From contig NC_056422.1 in the NCBI RefSeq assembly GCF_905147365.1, positions 9,054,501-9,118,500 on the forward strand: 64,000 nucleotides of DNA, written 5' to 3'. Position numbers and translations under genes: made by a program. Numbering within the stretch: position 1 is the stretch's first letter; each line of letters starts with the position of its first letter. Positions 11,701-20,395 of this stretch are shown one piece after another. The notes below the pieces were generated by a model, which did no database searches, had not been told where the DNA came from, and saw nothing but the letters and a program-made list of their open reading frames with translations. The stretch is from Aricia agestis. Taxonomy: Eukaryota > Arthropoda > Insecta > Lepidoptera > Lycaenidae.

Positions 11701-12195
11701 TACCTTCATTAATTACTAAAAATGTCCTACAAATTGCAATAGTTTTTATTTTCATAAATATATTTTTAATTTCATAAATCATAAATATTTAAATTTTATT
11801 TTAATTTCAGAACGTTTCAATAGTTTAAAGTTCAATCTAACGTCGCCGTCAACCAATGAGACAGTCTCTGCAAAAATATACAACATAATGGATTTTATAA
11901 AAATTGGTGGGTTCCACAGATGAATTTTATTAGAAAACTAATTAAACTATGCGCTACCGATATGTGACGTAATTTTATTTTCGTAAAAAATATGAGCAGG
12001 GTAATTATTATTTTGTACCTTGCAAAAGCAAAGCATAGGCGATACAGTATACATTGACTGCTGCGTTGCTGTCGCAAATTCATGGATTTATAATTTTATA
12101 TGTTACAATATTTTTCAGGACGTGGAGAAAAATCACCCGATCCTCGTACGGATAACTTAAATTGGTTAAAAATAAAATTTCCATTCAAAAGCTAA
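8723..12195 (+). CDS. Spliced micro-exon gene, predicted 197-residue secreted or membrane-anchored glycoprotein, unrecognised family
   Basis: Coding exons: 8723-8807 (exon from 8709), 9617-9730, 10417-10491, 10691-10765, 11621-11692, 11811-11906, 12119-12195 (TAA). Every intron is GT-AG and phase 1, and the join is open throughout (594 nt). Residues 1-21 are hydrophobic (MSYFVLILMELSG...), fitting a signal peptide or anchor; Cys21 is the only cysteine. Sequons occur at N95, N149 and N156. Three loose modules alternate Thr-rich linkers (55-58, 97-108, 151-158) with V-x-D-L helices: VISVEDLRRLFQEI (71-84), MVHMKDLKMAINDL (122-135) and KIYNIMDFIKI (162-172). Donors are strong (GTGAGT, GTAAGT, GTAAGA). 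I do not recognise the protein. Uniform phase-1 micro-exons behind a signal peptide recall rapidly evolving effector-type genes elsewhere, but no homology is claimed. The ATG context is weak, so an upstream start is possible. Confidence 0.72.
8944..9545 (+). pseudogene. mariner (Tc1/mariner) relic inside intron 2
   Basis: GGTTGGCAAGTAAGTAATTG follows a TA dinucleotide (8942-8943) and matches a mariner 5' TIR. A frame from 9119 begins MENQKEHFRHMLSFF and continues GDEALKELQCQNWFAKF, the first helix-turn-helix region of an irritans/cecropia-type mariner transposase. It then jumps to degraded C-terminal sequence (about 9400-9535: IRQKLLELGWDVLPHSP, then a frameshifted LAPSD and QNSLNGK), so most of the catalytic core is deleted. 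Stops and frameshifts are present and the 3' TIR was not found. Confidence 0.85.
10112..10170 (+). other. Possible decayed duplicate exon in intron 3
   Basis: After TTCTAATATATTCAG the frame reads QNSASSIEFIVQEPTSH and then stops; part of it (SSIEFIVQEP) resembles exon 2 of the surrounding gene (VEFTIEAEGGP). If spliced with the preceding phase-1 exon end, the junction codon would be TAA. It is either a dead exon copy or chance. Confidence 0.2.
10805..10960. repeat. MITE (TAGGCAGTTGAC family), intronic copy
   Basis: It shares GCAGTTGACRGACCRNNNRY ... CGTGATCTGACGGCTGAGTT ... GTAGGTCCGTCATCTGCCTA with copies at 24573-24716 and 44342-44466 and a short piece at about 36455-36500. Ends are weakly inverted. 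It lies within intron 5 of the spliced gene. Confidence 0.6.
11011..11440. mobile_element. Tourist-like (PIF/Harbinger) MITE, 430 bp
   Basis: TIRs of at least 25 bp start GGGCCAACCCACACGTACCA and are flanked by a perfect 3-bp TTA duplication (11008-11010 and 11441-11443), the PIF/Harbinger signature. The interior is full of GTTGTGGTTGCG-type words, giving apparent but spurious ORFs on both strands. It is inserted in intron 5 of the spliced gene. Confidence 0.88.
11457..11550. repeat. Snap-back inverted repeat
   Basis: A perfect 20-bp stem, ATTGAAGACAATATTCATAC (11482-11501), pairs across a 4-nt loop with 11506-11525. Outer flanks pair imperfectly for about 25 bp more (GATTCTTATATTTCGAATGC against the reverse complement of 11526-11550). 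No TSD or transposon terminus was seen. Confidence 0.8.
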
Positions 12196-12241
12196 GACTT
12201 GTTTAAATATTATGTCATAATCCATACCTACTACATTCGTA

Positions 12242-12451
12242 TCTATATTAATATTATAGATGCGAATATGTATCAGTCTGATAACTCTTTACACCAGAAC
12301 CGCTGAACCAATTTTTCTGTTTGATATGGGTCCCTTTGAGTCCAGGGAAAAAACGGATACTTTTTAATTTTTATCCCGGAAAAAATATATATTCCCGCAC
12401 GAGTTACGACAAACGAATTTTGGCGCATCGGAGTTGCGGACGTCAGTCTAG
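12242..12451 (+). mobile_element. Short Helitron-like repeat
   Basis: It begins TCTATATTAATATTATAGAT after A (12241) and ends GACGTCAGTCTAG before T (12452), with the usual subterminal GGAGTTGCGG. Related pieces containing ATCCCGGAAAAA and GGCGCAACGGAGTTGCGGGC lie at about 29555-29660, 44100-44320, 44890-44990, 50880-51030 and 57690-57880. Confidence 0.7.
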
Positions 12452-13061
12452 TAAATCAAATAGTAATCAATTTGAAACAAAACAGCAATTATTTAAACGC
12501 CGACCTCTACCGTTCAGAAATTCGTGGTTATTTATGAGCATGTTAAGGTTTGCGAAGTCAAATAGTTCAAATCGCTAACATACTACAAATGCGTACTAAT
12601 TTATAATGCTAAGAAACAATTTGTTTGAGCTAATGATTTAGAAAGGTCGTTTAAAAATTATCTGATGTGATTATTGTTACTGCTTCCGTGACTCAGTTTT
12701 AGGATTTTTTATAACTAACAAGTTGATGTACTGTATGATTTGTTTGTTACTTCTTATAGAACTTTTACAATTTCTCCTGGTACCAAGATTTCCATACTTA
12801 GGCCTACTTGCATAAGTGTGGGTTGAAACTCGGTTAAACTATAATAGGTATGTCATAATATCACATATCAAATCATCAATAGTCAATCTTAGGCGTATCA
12901 TTAATAAAATTAGGGGGCAAACAAGCAAACGGGTTACCTGATGGAAAGAAATAATTACTCTACTTCATTCAATTTCAGTTAAGTAAAAAATATTCGTCTC
13001 TGATTGCGGCTGTAAGTTTTGAAATTCTTGCATACTTTTTCTAACTTTTTACAAGTGGTTA
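12452..13061. other. Intergenic, no gene recognised
   Basis: The region contains a 3' fragment of the common SINE tail on the minus strand (about 12912-12952: GGGGGCAAACAAGCAAACGG, GTTACCTGATGGAAAG). The remainder is AT-rich. A 33-nt open segment between CAATTTCAG and GTAAGT (12979-13011) is too short to call. Confidence 0.4.
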
Positions 13062-13396
13062 ATGGAATCAGGCGTTACTTTGCGGAAATCCATAGCTTAA
13101 AATTTAGTTTGTTATTATTTTAAGCAATATTCAATTGACGGACGTTGTTCGTAGAGTCCACATCCTGAGGATGCTCCGGTGTTGGGGCGAAACGCGCGTC
13201 GAGGTTTTCAACCTGCATGGTGGTGAGGGCCTTGCACGGATTTGCCGACATTGTTGCTTGTGTGGTGGTGGTGTTTGCAGATTCTTGCAGGTGTTGGAGG
13301 AGGGAGGTGCTGTACGCATGCCTATGCGTACACTCACTCATTTACTTAAAGGTGGAAGTTTATTTCGCGGAATATTGCTAAAAATACTAACAAACG
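13062..13396 (+). mobile_element. Penelope-like or retrozyme-like repeat carrying a hammerhead core
   Basis: Starts near GGAATCAGGCGTTACTTTGC and ends near GAATATTGCTAAAAATACTA. Near both ends lie inverted segments: GTTTGTTATTATTTTAAGCA (about 13108-13127) against the reverse complement of 13371-13395. The GC-rich middle (13125-13340) holds a hammerhead-type core. A second copy (58512-58628) has both ends but lacks the middle. No reverse transcriptase is in the window. Frames through it on both strands are spurious. Confidence 0.6.
13159..13206 (+). ncRNA. Hammerhead ribozyme core, type I, Penelope-type short stem III
   Basis: CTGAGGA (13165-13171) matches the invariant CUGANGA. Stem II is GCTCC (13173-13177) with GGGGC (13184-13188) around a 6-nt loop. 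GAAAC (13189-13193) is followed by GCGC and GTC (13198-13200), giving a 2-bp stem III (A-U, C-G) and a predicted cut after 13200. Stem I is short and imperfect (13164-13160 with 13201-13205, one mismatch). T13172 is an extra base between A9 and stem II. Hammerhead variants with tiny stem III, often acting as dimers, are known from Penelope-like elements. Activity is unproven. Confidence 0.6.
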
Positions 13397-13843
13397 AATG
13401 TTTTTACAAGTGTTATGATCTATTCCTTTAATGGATCTCATCCCAACCCGTCTTAACGTTAAAAACACGAGTAATTTAACATTTTCGCAACAAAGTTATC
13501 GATAATTTCTTGACCCCTCTGATCCTCGTATCAAATAATATTTCATGATGCAACTAAAACAAGAAGCCGTTTTGAACTTTAGCTGAACTTTCGCTGTCCA
13601 ATCTACGGTTGGCTGGCTAAACTATCTCAATTAGCGGCTAGATGGATGAGTATAATACCAGAAGATTGCAGGGTTAAGCGTTAGCTGGGGGGTTAACTGT
13701 TATGGGCCATAGAGGTAATTGTAACACTCGTGTCAGGGTCAACTTGGATCGATTCCTAGATCGAAGCCGAAATTGGTTGGTTAAAGTTATTGTTGGAGCG
13801 TGATCACACTGCAGTGTTGCGTTTTTAGATAGAAAAACGCAGC
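13397..13843. other. Intergenic, no gene recognised
   Basis: No repeat ends or coding evidence. A short hairpin GCGTTTTT/AGAAAAACGC surrounds 13819-13840, just before the next hairpin. Confidence 0.4.
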
Positions 13844-13872
13844 TATGTGGCATACGAAGCGTATGCCACATA
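13844..13872. repeat. Perfect 13-bp hairpin, 3-nt loop
   Basis: TATGTGGCATACG, loop AAG, CGTATGCCACATA. It is adjacent to the left end of the MITE at 13877 but lies outside its inverted ends. Confidence 0.8.
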
Positions 13873-13876
13873 CCCG

Positions 13877-14161
13877 TAAAGTTAATATACCTAGCGGAAT
13901 AGAGCAACAATCTCGAGCTGTCAAACGAAACCGAAATTGGTTTTCATCTGTGTGTAAAAATATGTGTACGTATACACTTACACAAGCATGATTGAACATG
14001 AATTCTATGATATTAAATTGTCAACGTGCGGCACGTGCCGTCAAAAAAAGAGTGCTGCTGTCATGTATCACACGTTTCTTTTTACCACGCAGTGTTATTG
14101 ATAGTGACATCTCTCTTGCTCAGGCCTTTGTTTCTCTATTCCGCTAGGTATATTAACTTTA
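13877..14161. repeat. MITE with 28-bp TIRs (TAAAGTTAATATACC)
   Basis: The left end TAAAGTTAATATACCTAGCG and its inverted partner ending at 14161 share about 28 bp including GGAATAGAG. A short piece of the same terminus occurs at about 56092-56115, abutting the head of a SINE. No ORF of note. Confidence 0.75.
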
Positions 14162-14720
14162 TGCACGTACCTGCGTTACGACAACGCACGTCAATATCAA
14201 GACAGTGACAACGCAACGTGTCATATTTTCCCCTCTTTGATAGTTGACATATTTAAACATTATATTTTAAGCGTAGAAAAATATATTTTGGAATTAGTTC
14301 CTTATCGCGCATTGCGCCTTGGGCTAGCCTGAAAATGTGGTTACGACACTTTTTATTAGTACCTGCATGGTAGGGGCAGAGGGCGTTGATAGTATTCCTG
14401 TGCGTCAATGTTTTTGAGAATAAAGTACAGCAACGCGTTGTTAGTATTCCTGGGCGTCAGTAGATGGCGTTTTTTATATTTTTTTGAGTGTATATGTATA
14501 CAGGTTTTTTGAACATAAGAAATAACTTCGTTCCATTTTTTATATTATATACTTTTCTTAACAATTGTTTAGTTAAATCAAACTCTATAATAATAATAAA
14601 AAATACATACAGCCGAACGTATTACCTCTTCTTTATTGGAAGTCGGTCAAAAAATACAAAATATTCGGCAGATAACAACATCATTTACGATTTAAAACAC
14701 CAAATTCATGTAAACATGTT
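14162..14720. other. Intergenic, no gene recognised
   Basis: Two near-identical phrases, TTGATAGTATTCCTGTGCGT (14387) and TTAGTATTCCTGGGCGTCAG (14440), are about 53 bp apart and suggest a small local duplication. The 115-codon frame starting at 14488 runs into the next SINE and is not a gene. Confidence 0.4.
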
Positions 14721-15062
14721 GACGTGGGAGAGCCATGCTTCGGCACGTATGGGCCGGCTCGACCGGAGAGATACCACGTCCTCACAGAAAACCGGCGTGA
14801 AACAGCGCTTCCGCTGTGTTTCGCCGAGTAAGTGAGTTTACCGGAGGCCCAATCCCCTACCCTTTTCCTTTCCCTACCCTCCCCTATTTCCTTCCGTACC
14901 CTCCCCTATTCCCTTCCCTACCCTCCCCTATTACCCCTTAGAAGGCCGGCAACGCACCTGCAGCTCTTCTGATGCTGCCAGTGTCCATGGGCGACGGAAG
15001 TTGCTTTCCATCAGGTGACCCGTTTGCTCGTTTGCCCCCTTATTTCATAAAAAAAAAAAAAA
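14721..15062 (+). mobile_element. Poly(A) SINE, Metulj-like (copy 2, plus)
   Basis: Full-length plus-strand copy from GACGTGGGAGAGCCATGCTT to a 13-A tail. The C-rich minisatellite (CCCTACCCTCCCCTATTCCC units) is at about 14860-14935. Confidence 0.85.
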
Positions 15063-15421
15063 CAAATAATTAAGAAATGACTCTACTATACTGTTATAAC
15101 TAATACGTTAAAACTTAGTATTTTGTATCTGTCAGTTAAGCACACATGCAACGTCTTATAAGACTGGCAACCAGTAACCACCAAAGTATTTCGTCTACGC
15201 TACACAACAGAGACAGAGATATACACCAATTTTGTCACTGTCACACGTGCCCCAGCAAATTGCAACAATAATTTATTGTATTTAAACCAACAGTTTGTAT
15301 TAAAGCATTTCGTCATCCAGTTTAGTAATATCAAAATGTCTCCCTAACTTTGTTTCATACGATATGTTAGAGAAACCTTTACTGAAAATAAAATTAAGGC
15401 GTTGTGAATTATATCGTAATA
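15063..15421. other. Intergenic, no gene recognised
   Basis: Unique-looking AT-rich sequence with nothing recognisable. Confidence 0.4.
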
Positions 15422-15701
15422 CTAGCTGTCCCGGCCAGTTTCATTTCGCCCATATTATTTTATTGGAGTGACTAAATAAGTATGCCACCATGGCAACGTC
15501 CATCGCTATCCTGTCAAACAAACAATGGTCAGTCTCGTTTACTATTATTCATTCAACAAATGCACTAATCAATATAAAAAGTAGCCAGTAGCCGATTCTC
15601 AGACCTACTGATTCTGCATATAAAATTTGGTAAAAATCAGTAAAGCCGTTTCGGAGGAGTACGGTAACTAACATTGTGACACGAGAATTTTATATATAAG
15701 A
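15422..15701 (-). mobile_element. Non-autonomous Helitron (280 bp, minus)
   Basis: Read on the minus strand it begins TCTTATATATAAAATTCTCG after A and ends GGCCGGGACAGCTAG before T. It is the same family as 1363-1666, with the characteristic ATCGCTATCC/GGATAGCGAT and TTGCCATGGTGGCATAC segments. Confidence 0.85.
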
Positions 15702-15717
15702 TTTAAGCACCCCATTA

Positions 15718-15865
15718 TCTATATATATAAAAATGGATTTTCAATTGTGTTAGTAACGCTAAAACTTGAAAACTGCTGAACGGATTGGGCTAATTTTAGT
15801 CTTAAAATATTCGTAGAAGTCCAAGGAAGGTTTTAAAGTGACACGAAGTTCATCGGGACAGCTAG
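15718..15865 (+). mobile_element. Non-autonomous Helitron (148 bp, plus)
   Basis: TCTATATATATAAAAATGGA follows A (15717) and CATCGGGACAGCTAG precedes T (15866). It resembles the Lep1-type Helitrons of Lepidoptera (name from memory). It lies 16 bp from the 5' end of the oppositely oriented Helitron at 15422-15701. A degraded relative is at about 41806-41961. Confidence 0.85.
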
Positions 15866-17059
15866 TATTATTATAAAAGTTATCTAATTCGCTCCCCGTG
15901 TCATACAACAAAGTCTATGAAGAATTACTCTCTGAATAAAACGGCCTAATAAATCCAGCCCGGTATCAATTTAGCAACAGCAAGTACCAAATCACTTTGT
16001 CCGCTGTACACAATTTTGCAACTATCAAGACACGTTGTCCGCGGTAAGCGTGCCGGTGGCGCGCCTACTCGTCGCACGCGCAGCGCAGTTACCGATTTTT
16101 CATTACTTAATAGGTTAGAGCGCGCCTTAATACCGCACTGATAAGAGATAAGGCAATTCAGGTGAACGTTAGATTTATATAGTTTAATTATTCACTACCT
16201 GGTTGTGCGTTGGGACAGAGGCTTTATTTGAGACTGTATAGCGAGGCTATATTGCTTTCTTGCGTTGCAGTGCCCCTGATGTTTAAGGTATGGTAAGATG
16301 ACAAGCGCTGAACGCGCAGTTTTATAAAGCGCGTTTACAACTATTTACTAGATTCAGTAAATAGCTAGATTCAGTAACTTGGATGAAACGACAAAATATA
16401 GAGGAAGATAGTATTTATTATGACTGTCATATTATCATATGTATATGATAATATCAGATAATGTGTCAGTTATATGTATAAAAATATAATGTGAAGTAGA
16501 TTATGTAATCCGACGGAATATGGTTGTCCTTTCTTAACAGCTGTAGTTGTAGTGTAGTGTAGTGCAAAATAAAGTAAAAACTATTTTTTTAAATTAATCA
16601 AGCCTTTTAATTTAAAATTATATCACAAGTCACAACTAAGCAAACAATTAGGACACAAAAGCTCGTAACCAGGAAAATGACGTTGAACTCTTTTGTATGA
16701 AAATATTTTCTTTTTAAAGTATTTACGTTAAAATATTTAAAAGTAATTATAGACTTTAATTCATTACTCAATTCATTCATAATATTTCATCATTGCAAGC
16801 ATATACGGGCATACGGCCCTAACGGCGGCACGTTTGCGTTTATTTTTTTTTTCACAAAGAGAGAATACTACATAGGTACTTAAATAAAAAAAAGTTTACT
16901 CCTTATGAAGTGACCATTGTGCATCGATTTTTTTTGGGATAAAATATGTTATTGTAAAAAAATTAACACCCTATTTTTTGGTTTAATGGACTCACCTAAT
17001 GATACCTAAGCCCCAAAAAAAAATTGGCAGGTAGGTTTAATTGCACCCTGTATATATAT
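15866..17059. other. Intergenic, includes a CpG-dense patch and a foldback
   Basis: About 16020-16160 is unusually CpG-dense (see separate entry). ATATTATCATAT (16429-16440) and its complement (16443-16454) form a perfect palindrome around GT. About 16895-17050 resembles a recurrent repeat (GGTTTAATGGACTCACCTAA). No coding segment was identified. Confidence 0.4.
16020..16160. promoter_or_regulatory. CpG-dense island, possible regulatory region
   Basis: In an AT-rich background this stretch packs many CpGs (GTCCGCGGTAAGCGTGCC, GGCGCGCCTACTCGTCGCAC, GCGCAGCGCAG) and is followed by two GATA-like words (TGATAAGAGATAAGG, about 16138-16152). It has no repeat hallmarks and no ORF. A promoter or enhancer of a neighbouring gene is possible but unproven. 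Confidence 0.25.
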
Positions 17060-17193
17060 AGTAGGAAGTAGGATTTCGCCCGTATTATTTTATTGAAGTG
17101 ACTAAATAAGTATGTCATCATGGCAACGTCCATCGCTATCCCGTCGCACAAACAATGATCGCCGTCAGTCTCCAGTTGTAATAATGTACCTAC

Positions 17194-18522
17194 TAGGGCA
17201 TGGATACCGGTAATCGGTATTATCGGAAAACCGGTAATACCGCAACATTTAGACCATTTTTAAATACCGGTGCTAAAGAGAAAATTACCGGTTTTTCGGT
17301 ATTTTAGCTTTAATGTATTTTTGTACACAATATTATGATTTATGAAACAATTGAAAACTGTATACCAATACACTCAAAATCAACTGCTAGTAAAATAATA
17401 GTTTTGCTGTGTGTGTGGGAGTTCTTTGTTGGCATATTTCTTAGTCACACTTATTATTATAATAATGTTACGTGCTAGGGTTCGAAGGATTTGGAGAGAA
17501 AGACCTGCTGACTCTTATGCTGTGTATCTCATGAAGAACATCTGGTACTCTCGTTCTTGGGACAACTATCTGAAGATAGAACTATCTGCCGTTAGTCTTC
17601 TCCCATTTTCGAGAGAGTATTCCATTTTGAAGTATCAGACTGTCCCAGTGCGCCCAGTACACTCCAGTTTTCTTCCATGTGATGATGTGCCGAAGGTCGT
17701 CATTTCTTTCTTGAGCCTCCCTCATGGTATTATTTTCCCAGAGACTCAAAGGACTTGTTCTATTTAACTTTAACTTTAACTGTTACTTCGTTAGATTCCT
17801 GCTTAACACAATGTTTGCAGTCTTCCGAACACGGCCTTCGTGAAAGTGCATCGGCATTCCCATGCGCCTTTCCGCTGCGGTGTTCCGTCTTGAAGTCAAA
17901 CTCCTGGAGCTGTTCATGTTCAATCCATCGAGCTACTTGACCTTCTGGATTCTTGAATTGCAGTAGCCACTTCATTTCTGAAAAGAAATGATGTTTCTTC
18001 AGTTTCTGAAAAGAATCTTCAGAAGTCTTATCCCAACTAAATTGTCGTTAATCTTATGTCAGCCGATGTAATGGTTTGGCTATCTCCGAGAATCCCTTAA
18101 CAAAATGCCAGCATGAGCATAGGCTCAGGAATGCTCGCACTTCGGTTTTTTTCTTAGGGTTTGACCAATTTTAAACTGCTTCCAGTTTCTCCGGGTCTGT
18201 CTGGATTCCATCACTGGAAACTTATATGTAAATGATAGTCGTTTTTTTAATGTTTAAATTGTTGGTTAAGTATACTTAAGGAAGATTTTTTTTAGTTATT
18301 TGTTTAGTTTAAGGAACAAAACACTGTTTAACTTTAAATAAACAAGTTGATTTTAATGTTTTTTTTTTGTTTATTCGATTAAATTAAATATAAAAATATA
18401 AAAGATTTAGCGCTTTTTTTAATATACCGCAAAAGTACCGAAAAACCGGAAAACCGGTTTTTGAAAAATCAATACCGGTATTATACCGGTATTGCAAAAA
18501 TTCCCAATACCGCCATGCCCTA
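17194..18522. mobile_element. hAT-like non-autonomous element (1.33 kb)
   Basis: Ends TAGGGCATGG (left) and CCATGCCCTA (right) continue into ACCGGTAATACCGG-rich subterminal DNA, typical of one class of insect hAT elements. Flanks are GTACCTAC (17186-17193) and TTACCTAC (18523-18530), an 8-bp duplication with one mismatch. No transposase remains. It carries a degenerate Ty3/gypsy pol fragment. Confidence 0.85.
17505..18221 (-). pseudogene. Degenerate Ty3/gypsy pol fragment
   Basis: On the minus strand: SSDGIQTDPEKLEAV, then KKKTEVRAFLSLCSC and HFVKGFSEIAKPLHRLT (RT C terminus and connection), a stop, DSFQKLKK, then an abrupt jump to KNPEGQVARWIEHEQLQEFD and HGNADALSRRPC (RNase H end), and after frameshifts NGILSRKWEKTNGR and LQIVVPRTRVPDVLHEIH (pre-integrase region). 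Several stops and a deletion of most of RNase H make it non-functional. No LTRs were seen, so it may have been captured by, rather than inserted into, the hAT element. Confidence 0.85.
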
Positions 18523-18649
18523 TTACCTACTATTATTTATTCAACAAATGCACTTATCAATATAAAAAGTAACCAGTAGCCGATTTTCAGACCAGACAGA
18601 TCTAACATTGTGACACGAGAATTTTATATATTAGAAGAAGATTTGAAGT

Positions 18650-18976
18650 CTTTTTTTTTATGAAATAAGGGGGCAAACGAGCAAACGGGTCACCTGATGG
18701 AAAGCAACTTCCGTCGCCCATGGACACTCGCAGCATCAGAAGAGCTGCAGGTGCGTTGCCGGCCCTTTCAGAGGGAACAGGATAATAGGGGAGGGTACGG
18801 AAGGGAAGGGAATAGGGGAGGGTAGGGAAGGGAATAGGGTAAGGGATTGGGCCTCCGGTAAACTCACTCACTCAGCGAAACACAGCGCAAGCGCTGTTTC
18901 ACGGTTTTCTGTGAGAACGTGGTATTTCTCCGGTCGGGCCGGCCCATTCGTGCCGAAGCATGGCTCTCCCACGTAT
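18650..18976 (-). mobile_element. Poly(A) SINE, Metulj-like (copy 3, minus)
   Basis: Complete copy with poly(T) at 18651-18659 and head CGTGGGAGAGCCATGCTTCG ending at about 18976. It begins about 15 bp beyond the 5' end of the split Helitron. Confidence 0.85.
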
Positions 18977-19774
18977 AATTTAAAAAATATATCAAATTAA
19001 TCACAGAGTTATTAGAGCCTGAAAAAGATAACTACATATTTTGGTTTATTTAATTATTATTAAATTATTTCTAGGTGAGTACTCAGGGTACTCTCATAAA
19101 ATTATAAGTAGGCATCATCAATAAAAGTAAACGAGTCTTGAATTTAGGTCAAAAATTCATATTTCTCACACATTTAACGACAAAATTATAAAATTTAATA
19201 AAACTTGTTAAATCTTAAAATAAAGGAAACGTGTTTAAATAAAATAAAATTATGCCTTTATGTCGTAGTGCATTTAAATTGATGTCTCCGTTTTATTATA
19301 TCACATATATTACAAGTGTGAGGGTCTGCGCAGACGAGCGATTTTCTGTTACATTCGCGCGTATATTCGCGCGCGTCTCTTTAGCTTATTTCTCTTGTGT
19401 TGACAAGTGACAAGTCGTTGGTGCAATGAATGAATTGAAAAATTTACGTTTTATTCTAGGTGTTTAAGCTACAGTCATGCAGTATTTACTAGTAACCGAT
19501 ATTGGCTACATGAGATTAATGGCGAGCTTTCAAATTCAACATTCGTCCACAGTCTTCATACTAATTGCAGAAACCGTATGCACGCTTTTCAGGGAAAATT
19601 CTGCTGTTTATTCTTTGTCGAGACTCAAAGCATTTAAATAAAAAAGTAATTAATAGTAAAGAGATAACAGACACTCAAACAGACAATTTCGTGTGTATTA
19701 AATGCTGTGGTTAAAATATTTAATTTCTCAATGACAGAATTCTAGAAGATATGGATTGTAGGCTTTATGCCATA
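18977..19774. other. Intergenic, no gene recognised
   Basis: A CG-rich patch with TTCGCGCGTATATTCGCGCG at about 19355-19376 is notable. Otherwise AT-rich with no coding evidence. Confidence 0.4.
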
Positions 19775-19948
19775 TTATATTAATGGACGCTGTTAGGCAT
19801 TCGTGTACTAACCCACACAAAAAATACGTATTGAGTTATGAATGCAGTTATGTTCTTTAGATGATTTAGAACAAGACTGCATTCAAAATTTAACGACAAA
19901 AAATTGTGGGTTAGGACACTAATGCTTAACAGCGACCATTTATAATAT
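19775..19948. repeat. Foldback MITE, about 38-bp TIRs
   Basis: TAATGGACGCTGTTAGGCAT continuing to AACCCACA pairs with the reverse complement of the right end (TGTGGGTTAGGACACTAATG...). A related one-ended sequence, TATGGATGCTGTTATGCGTT, is present in both arms of the large inverted duplication (about 50347 and 52180). Confidence 0.75.
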
Positions 19949-20395
19949 ATTATATTGGTAAACGTATGCCAAAATGTCCAAAGTCGCCGACCACCGCTAC
20001 CAGTCGCTCGTTTGCACCCAGCATTAAATTCACGTGAAAACAAGGGTTCATATCTTTCTCAGTCGTAAAAAAATATAATTTTTATTACCCTTATAATTAC
20101 AGGCCCGATTTGCTCTCGATTCCCCTGGCCTCGTTAAATTACTAAAAAGTTCAATTCATTGTATAATTACTTGTCATATCGAACGAGAGCACTCGACTTG
20201 ATCTTGGAAATTTCCAGAAATTGCGTAACTCGTAGCTGTAGCTTCATAATCGGTTATTTTAAGAACAAAAATGTAAGAGATATTTTGGGTATTTATACAT
20301 TTATCATAAAAAGTTGATTTTGGCAGACGTGGAATCCATACTAGAAAAGATAATACGACCATCTACAGTTATTATAGTATCGTATAAATAATCAG
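19949..20395. other. Intergenic, no gene recognised
   Basis: Nothing recognisable on either strand; two short minus-strand frames have no supporting features. Confidence 0.4.

Larger units (their letters stand above)
17060..18635 (-). mobile_element. Helitron split by a hAT insertion
   Basis: 17060-17193 and 18531-18635 together match the minus-strand Helitron at 15422-15701 (TTTCGCCCGTATTATTTTAT, GTCCATCGCTATCCCGTCGC | ATTTATTCAACAAATGCACT, GTGACACGAGAATTTTATAT). The expected CTAG terminus at the left is decayed. Confidence 0.8.

Noticed and set aside
9645..12195. Reading the micro-exons as fragments of a transposon gene
   Set aside because: All junctions are clean, in phase 1 and open, and the peptide has no transposase, RT or Gag motifs.
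17760..17975. 71-codon RNase H-like ORF as an intact gene
   Set aside because: The motifs are genuine Ty3/gypsy, but flanking stops, frameshifts and a missing catalytic part show that it is a relic.
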